This document shows positions 59,878-64,000 of a stretch of DNA of 64,000 nt, piece by piece. Under the pieces are notes generated by a model that was not told the origin of the DNA, made no database searches, and worked only from the letters and a program-made list of their open reading frames with translations. The DNA is taken from positions 64,501 through 128,500 of the forward strand of contig NZ_JAOBPO010000002.1 in NCBI RefSeq assembly GCF_025574485.1. The letters are read 5' to 3'. A program made the translations under genes and the position numbers. The stretch is from Kordiimonas aquimaris (GTDB lineage: Bacteria > Pseudomonadota > Alphaproteobacteria > Sphingomonadales > Kordiimonadaceae). Position 1 is the first letter of the stretch, and each line of letters starts with the position of its first letter.

Positions 59878-61302
59878 TTAATAACCACGCGGTTGCAGTG
59901 CTGCACCCATTTCGCGGATAGCATCAATTTTCTTGTTCAACGGTTGCCAATCATCGTTGTCTGTTATTGGTGCCCACAGCGCCTCGACTTCTTCGAGCAA
60001 TAATGTCTCAGGCCCATTACCCAAGAAGTATGCGGTATTTAACGCTTGCGGGTTTGACGGGCTATAAGATGCAAGTGTTGTTACTAACCGTTTATAACTT
60101 TCCTTGCAGTAACGATGTGCTTCCGGGCCAATCATTGCTCGTTCAACGCTTACACTGCCGCCGTACCAGTCAAAGAAAAACCGTTCATACGGGAAGTTTT
60201 CTGTGGTCATAAACTCGTTTACAAGTGTTAACAGAGCATCATCTTCTGTGTCGCCTTTGGATTTGATGCCAAGGCGGTTCAAAAGCTTTTCTCTGATTGC
60301 GTTAAGATAGATTTTTGGAAAATCAGCGAGCGCTTGTTTCAGGTCGTTTTCTTCGCATATGTCACCGAATGAACCGCCAAGCTGATATATATTCCAATGC
60401 AGTGCGTCAGGTTGACGACCAAAGGAGTATAGTCCCTGTTCGTCAAAGTATGCGGCTGTGAAAGCGAGATCCATCGTGGGAAGGAAGCGCCAGGGCCCAA
60501 AGTCAAATACTTCGCCAGTAATATTGATATTGTCGGTATTTAAAACGCCGTGAACAAACCCTGCGGCCATCAGTTCTGCGGCTTGCACGGCCACGCGCTG
60601 GTTAACGAGGCTAAGGAACTCAAGGGCTCTGTCTGATGCGTTACCTTTTGGTGTGATGCCGTAATAATGCTTCAGGCAATAATCCACGAGTATGTTCAAG
60701 CGTTCAGTGTCGCTATAAAATGCGTGGCGTTGAAAAGTGCCGATGCGGATATGGCCGTGGTTAAGGCGTACCATGACGGCGGACCGTGTCGGTGATGGCT
60801 CATCGCCGCGGTGCAGGCTTTCACCTGTCTCAATGATAGAAAAAGTTTTGGACGTGTTAACGCCGAGTGCTTCCAGCATTTCAGTTGCCAGAATTTCACG
60901 TACACCGCCTTTTAATGTTAGCCGCCCATCACCTGACCGGCTATATGGCGTGGTGCCGCTGCCTTTAGTGCCAAGGTCCATCAAACGATTTTGGTCGTCG
61001 CGCATCTGGGCAAACAGGAAACCCCGCCCATCACCAATTTCAGGGTTATAGTGTCTAAATTGATGCCCGTGGTATCGCTGCGCGAGCGGTTCAGGCATTG
61101 TGCCCGGCAGTGTTTCAAACCGTCCAAAATGGGCTAACCATTCATCGTCCGATAAACCATCCAGCCCCACAGACTTTGCAGCCTTGTTGTTGCGGTAACG
61201 CAGGATGGTTTTTGGGAAATCAGCGGCTTTTACCGGATCAGCGAAGCCATCACCCAGATCAAGGAAAGTTTGTGCAGGCGTGTATGCTTTACTCAGCAAC
61301 AT
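59878..61302 (-). CDS. selO: Protein adenylyltransferase SelO
   Basis: A 474-residue protein of the YdiU/UPF0061 (SelO) family, near the usual length. The pseudokinase core shows His-Gly-His-Gln-Phe, Gly-Asp-Gly-Arg-Gly-Phe-Leu, Asp-Leu-Gly-Thr-Lys-Gly-Ser-Gly-Thr-Thr-Pro-Tyr-Ser-Arg and Val-Arg-Glu-Ile-Leu, then Asn-Thr-Asp-Asn-Ile and Asp-Phe-Gly-Pro. SelO transfers AMP to Ser, Thr or Tyr of target proteins and helps with redox stress. The C-terminus is Gln-Pro-Arg-Gly-Tyr, without the Cys (or selenocysteine) found at the end of many SelO proteins. The gene overlaps the nitroreductase gene by 14 bases. Confidence 0.92.
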   Translation of the reverse strand: MLLSKAYTPAQTFLDLGDGFADPVKAADFPKTILRYRNNKAAKSVGLDGLSDDEWLAHFGRFETLPGTMPEPLAQRYHGHQFRHYNPEIGDGRGFLFAQMRDDQNRLMDLGTKGSGTTPYSRSGDGRLTLKGGVREILATEMLEALGVNTSKTFSIIETGESLHRGDEPSPTRSAVMVRLNHGHIRIGTFQRHAFYSDTERLNILVDYCLKHYYGITPKGNASDRALEFLSLVNQRVAVQAAELMAAGFVHGVLNTDNINITGEVFDFGPWRFLPTMDLAFTAAYFDEQGLYSFGRQPDALHWNIYQLGGSFGDICEENDLKQALADFPKIYLNAIREKLLNRLGIKSKGDTEDDALLTLVNEFMTTENFPYERFFFDWYGGSVSVERAMIGPEAHRYCKESYKRLVTTLASYSPSNPQALNTAYFLGNGPETLLLEEVEALWAPITDNDDWQPLNKKIDAIREMGAALQPRGY

Positions 61303-61918
61303 CGGCAGGCCACCCCCATATGGTATGATCTTCCGGGTCGGGGCGCGGGCGTTCTTTAGGGTTTTCTGTATGATCGCCGAAGAACATAAAGCCTGCGATT
61401 TTTTCTTTGGGCTTCATTTGAAGCGCTTTAGCTACATACTTGCTGTAGCTTGCCCAGCCGGTAAGCCACTGTGCTGCATACCCAAGCGCTGTGGCAGCAA
61501 TAATCATATTTTGACAAGCCGCGCCTGTTGAGAGCTGCTGTTCCCATTCAGGGATAGGGCGGCTATCGTTAGGAGAATATATCGCAATGATCAGCGCCGG
61601 TGATTGTGTAGCATAGCCGCTCATTTTTTCAGCCACTTTGGGGCTGCTCTCAAACTCGGCAATCATACCATCCTGAATGGCTTTACCGAGCTTGGCGCGC
61701 TCTGGCCCCGTTAGCACAATAAAGCGCCAGGGAGCCAGTTTGCCGTGGTCAGGCACACGCATACCGGCGGCCAAAATCTTTTTTATTGCGTTGTGGTCTG
61801 GCCCCGGGCTTGCCATGTCGCGGGTGCGAACAGACCGGCGCGTCATCAACAAATCATAGGTCGCTGGATTAGGTGTGTTAAAGTCCGGTTCGCTAGTATC
61901 AGATTTGGTCAGTGCCAT
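61289..61918 (-). CDS. Nitroreductase-family flavoprotein
   Basis: A protein of about 209 residues. Met-Thr-Arg-Arg-Ser-Val-Arg near residue 25 and Pro-Asp-His-Gly-Lys-Leu-Ala-Pro-Trp-Arg-Phe near residue 56 are FMN-binding blocks; Ala-Ala-Gln-Trp-Leu-Thr-Gly and Phe-Phe-Gly-Asp-His-Thr follow. This is the YdjA-like short group. It reduces nitro compounds or quinones with NAD(P)H. I prefer ATG 61918, with GAAG nearby; a GTG at 61942 is in frame. The selO start lies inside its 3' end, so the genes are translated together. Confidence 0.87.
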   Translation of the reverse strand: MALTKSDTSEPDFNTPNPATYDLLMTRRSVRTRDMASPGPDHNAIKKILAAGMRVPDHGKLAPWRFIVLTGPERAKLGKAIQDGMIAEFESSPKVAEKMSGYATQSPALIIAIYSPNDSRPIPEWEQQLSTGAACQNMIIAATALGYAAQWLTGWASYSKYVAKALQMKPKEKIAGFMFFGDHTENPKERPRPDPEDHTIWGWPADVAE

Positions 61919-62092
61919 ATGGTCTTCACTTTCGTGTATCACTGTTCAATTTCGTTAGGTTGATTTTTGTTATATTATAGCGCAAACAACTTTTGTTGAT
62001 TTCGAACGGGGACATTTGGTTTTGATCTTACAGTGGTTCCCGCGTATAGCATACACGCAACAGATAGGCCTTCAATGGGTGGGAGAAAAGAC

Positions 62093-63394
62093 ATGATTGC
62101 AAAAATAGTTGGAATGAGTTTGCTGGCAACCAGCATAACCACAGTAGTTGCTGCAGATATGGAAGGTGTTCCGGATGGCACCCCAGCTGATCCTCAAACA
62201 GGCGTTGCATTGCCCGCAGGCTTTAAGGCGACGGTGTTTGCTGAGGGCGTGGGCCCTGTACGGCATATTGTTGCTGCTGAAAACGGTTGGGTATACGGCG
62301 CTTTGTTCCGTAAAAAAGACGTATCAGGCTATGATGTGAATGTTGGTGCTGTGGCTATGCATGATAGTGACGGTGACGGCGTTATTGATAAAACTGAGTA
62401 TTTTGCACCTGATATGCAGGGTACCGGCATCGGCGTATATGATGGTTATCTTTACTATGGGACAGACACAGCAGTGATGCGCTGGCCATTGCCGGCAGGC
62501 GGCGCACCCAAAGGGGATGCAACAATGATCGCTGTTGGTTTCAATAAAGAAACGCAACATGCTACCAAAAACATGACCTTTGATGGCAAAGGTGGGCTGT
62601 ATGTAAATGTTGGCGCACCGTCGAACGCATGTATGCGCGAAATGCGCAAAAAAGGTTCGCCGGGTATGCGTCCATGCCCCATTCTTGAAGAATACGGCGG
62701 CGTATGGAAATTTGATGCCGCAACACCGAACCAGGACCAAATGAAAGACGGGCAACGATACGCAACCGGCATTCGTAACGGTATTGCTCTGTCGTGGAAC
62801 TCGCATGCAGATAGTCTTTATGTTGCACAGCACGGCCGTGATCAGTTGGCCAGCTTCTTCCCTGATATGTTCACAAATGAACAAAGCGCGGAATTACCAT
62901 CGGAAGAATTTCATAAAGTAGCTGAAGGTGCGGACCTTGGTTGGCCTTATAGCTACTATAACCATGAAGTTGGTGAGCGTATGGTGATGCCTGAATACGG
63001 CGGTGACGGGAAAACTGTATCTGATGAAGGACAAAAACCGTTGGTTGGTTTTCCGGGGCACTGGGCACCGAATGGTTTGATGTTCCTGAAAGGCGACGCG
63101 ATGCCTGCAGAGTACCGCAAAGGTGCGTTTATTGCCTTCCATGGTTCATGGAACAGAGCACCGATGCCACAGCAAGGTTACCGTGTTGTTTATGTGCCGC
63201 TTGATGATGATGGCAATGTTGCTGGTGACTGGATTACTTTTGCCAATGGTTTTGCGGGCGATGGCCCGATTGCATCGCCGCGTGATGCCAAGCATCGCCC
63301 GATGGGCCTCGCGGAAGACGCTAGCGGCGCAATGTATATTGCAAGTTCCATGGCAGGTGGGCGTATATGGAAAATAACATATGAAGGCGAATAA
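62093..63394 (+). CDS. Secreted PQQ-dependent sugar dehydrogenase-type protein
   Basis: A 433-residue protein with a signal peptide (residues 1-21). The rest is a six-bladed beta-propeller of the soluble glucose/sorbosone dehydrogenase type: Leu-Pro-Ala-Gly-Phe, Val-Arg-His-Ile-Val-Ala near the start, Lys-Asn-Met-Thr-Phe-Asp-Gly-Lys-Gly, Tyr-Ala-Thr-Gly-Ile-Arg-Asn, Gly-Trp-Pro-Tyr, His-Gly-Ser-Trp-Asn-Arg, and Arg-Pro-Met-Gly-Leu. These match the PQQ-binding propeller family. GGAG eight bases before the ATG supports this start. It likely oxidises sugars in the periplasm and passes electrons to the cytochrome c encoded next. Confidence 0.86.
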   Translation: MIAKIVGMSLLATSITTVVAADMEGVPDGTPADPQTGVALPAGFKATVFAEGVGPVRHIVAAENGWVYGALFRKKDVSGYDVNVGAVAMHDSDGDGVIDKTEYFAPDMQGTGIGVYDGYLYYGTDTAVMRWPLPAGGAPKGDATMIAVGFNKETQHATKNMTFDGKGGLYVNVGAPSNACMREMRKKGSPGMRPCPILEEYGGVWKFDAATPNQDQMKDGQRYATGIRNGIALSWNSHADSLYVAQHGRDQLASFFPDMFTNEQSAELPSEEFHKVAEGADLGWPYSYYNHEVGERMVMPEYGGDGKTVSDEGQKPLVGFPGHWAPNGLMFLKGDAMPAEYRKGAFIAFHGSWNRAPMPQQGYRVVYVPLDDDGNVAGDWITFANGFAGDGPIASPRDAKHRPMGLAEDASGAMYIASSMAGGRIWKITYEGE

Positions 63395-63776
63395 CATTAT
63401 TGCTGCAGCAGCACTGTGTGTTGCTGCAGTTGTCCCCACGTTTGCGCAAGGCACACCAGAAGTACCCGCGGGCAAAGCATTATATGAGGAAAACTGTGCT
63501 GTCTGCCATCAGTTTGATGGTGGCGGTGTGCCATTTATGCAGCCCGAACTAATCGGTAGTCCGCGTGCAAACGGCGCCAAGGGTGGGGTCATAGATATGA
63601 TCTTGTTTGGCAGCGCAGCAGAAGGTGCGGGGCAGGGCGAGTTTTCAAATGAAATGACGTCTTTTGATTATCTAACAAATAAAGAAATAGCGGCGATAGC
63701 GACTTATGTACGGACCAATTTTAAAAACGATGGTGGGCCTGTCAGCGACGCTGATGTCCGGTCACGCCGCAAGTAA
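63381..63776 (+). CDS. Periplasmic cytochrome c, partner of the dehydrogenase
   Basis: A 131-residue protein with a signal peptide (residues 1-22). One heme site, Cys-Ala-Val-Cys-His, is at residues 39-43, and axial Met candidates lie in Pro-Phe-Met-Gln near residue 54 and Glu-Met-Thr near residue 91. The start lies inside the dehydrogenase gene (14-base overlap). It is the natural electron acceptor of the PQQ enzyme and would pass electrons to a terminal oxidase. The end overlaps the start of the TonB receptor gene by tens of bases. Confidence 0.9.
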   Translation: MKANNIIAAAALCVAAVVPTFAQGTPEVPAGKALYEENCAVCHQFDGGGVPFMQPELIGSPRANGAKGGVIDMILFGSAAEGAGQGEFSNEMTSFDYLTNKEIAAIATYVRTNFKNDGGPVSDADVRSRRK

Positions 63777-64000
63777 CGCACAAGATACAAATTCTCCTGA
63801 AGAAATTACTGTTTCCGGTGCGCGGTTACCGGTTGCCGCGATAGGCCAATCTGTTGTGTCCGTTAATTTGAATGAACGTATTGTTCTTCGGCTCGATAGC
63901 TTGCTGGGTTCTGTGCCCGGTGTTGGCTTGTTTCGCCGTGCCAACAGCTTTACAACGCATCCTACAACACAAGGCCTGAGTATGCGCGGTGTTGGTGCAA
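63706..64000 (+). CDS. TonB-dependent receptor, N-terminal part (3' end outside window)
   Basis: About 98 residues are visible before the window ends. A signal peptide (start Met-Tyr-Gly-Pro-Ile-Leu-Lys, ending Ala-Ser-Asn-Ala) is followed by a TonB-box-like Glu-Glu-Ile-Thr-Val-Ser-Gly, then plug-domain features: Leu-Asp-Ser-Leu-Leu-Gly-Ser-Val-Pro-Gly-Val-Gly, Gly-Leu-Ser-Met-Arg-Gly. ATG 63706 gives a good signal peptide; ATG 63730 is an alternative. Both start within the cytochrome gene in another frame, so translation is tightly linked. The ligand may be PQQ itself or a sugar (inference from neighbours). Confidence 0.82.
   Translation, partial: MYGPILKTMVGLSATLMSGHAASNAQDTNSPEEITVSGARLPVAAIGQSVVSVNLNERIVLRLDSLLGSVPGVGLFRRANSFTTHPTTQGLSMRGVGA

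Noticed and set aside
1-64000. CRISPR arrays, insertion sequences, integrases, prophage or rRNA/tRNA genes
   Set aside because: I looked for repeated units, transposase motifs and tRNA arms and saw none; the window reads as ordinary chromosomal DNA.

Overview
The window reads as a chromosomal segment of a free-living, aerobic, Gram-negative alphaproteobacterium of moderate G+C content. The group assignment rests on a GTTC-N7-GTTC LexA box in front of a Y-family polymerase, on alphaproteobacterial families (DUF2849, DUF934, the two-cysteine NifU-like protein beside folE and hisI), and on TonB-type envelope genes. A placement near Kordiimonadales is a guess from overall protein flavour only. 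There are about 58 protein genes, densely packed on both strands. I see no tRNA, rRNA, CRISPR array, insertion sequence or prophage.

Layout. 1-2.9 kb: end of a TPR protein, two orphan small proteins and tonB behind a palindrome-rich promoter region. 3-15.2 kb: serine hydrolase, gabD-type aldehyde dehydrogenase, a large patatin, the rsmD/rluB pair divergent from tadA, an MscS channel, a D-amino-acid-transaminase-like enzyme with an MFS pump, and membrane proteins. 15.4-26.3 kb: M61 and M14 peptidases, alpha/beta hydrolase, threonine synthase, an orphan FtsX-type permease, and a periplasmic solute-binding protein. 26.3-32.1 kb: a LysR regulator next to a compact assimilatory sulfate/siroheme operon (cysG-DUF2849-cysI-DUF934-cysH) whose mRNA leader folds into two abutting hairpins. 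32.4-34.7 kb: glycosyltransferase and a membrane protein/XRE regulator/membrane protein unit with an operator over its own promoter. 34.7-43.1 kb (minus strand): a marR-MBL-M20 unit behind a perfect 34-bp palindrome, a prolyl oligopeptidase, gloB, an FAD-linked D-lactate/glycolate-type oxidase and a secreted trypsin-like protease. 43.1-46.2 kb: a metal-uptake locus with a 24-codon leader ORF, a His/Cys periplasmic protein, switchable hairpins and a TonB-dependent siderophore-type receptor. 46.3-49.8 kb: an SOS-controlled Y-family polymerase overlapping a small zinc-ribbon gene, then hisI, folE and a divergent NifU-like scaffold. 50-61.9 kb: flavoproteins and hydrolases, and an operon of a glutamate-synthase-like FMN protein, an acetolactate-synthase-like TPP enzyme and an aldehyde dehydrogenase; then a DUF4281 protein, a secreted ankyrin protein, a nucleotide pyrophosphatase/phosphodiesterase, an FMN reductase, SelO and a nitroreductase. 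62-64 kb: PQQ-type sugar dehydrogenase, cytochrome c and the start of a TonB-dependent receptor, all overlapping.

Together the genes suggest a bacterium that degrades peptides outside the cytoplasm, takes up scarce cofactors or metals through TonB-dependent receptors, and makes its own reduced sulfur. The candidates most worth following are the SOS polymerase/zinc-ribbon pair, the cysG leader RNA, the FMN/TPP/aldehyde-dehydrogenase operon, the receptor locus with its leader peptide, and the PQQ dehydrogenase-receptor operon. All family calls come from reading motifs by eye; no database search was run.
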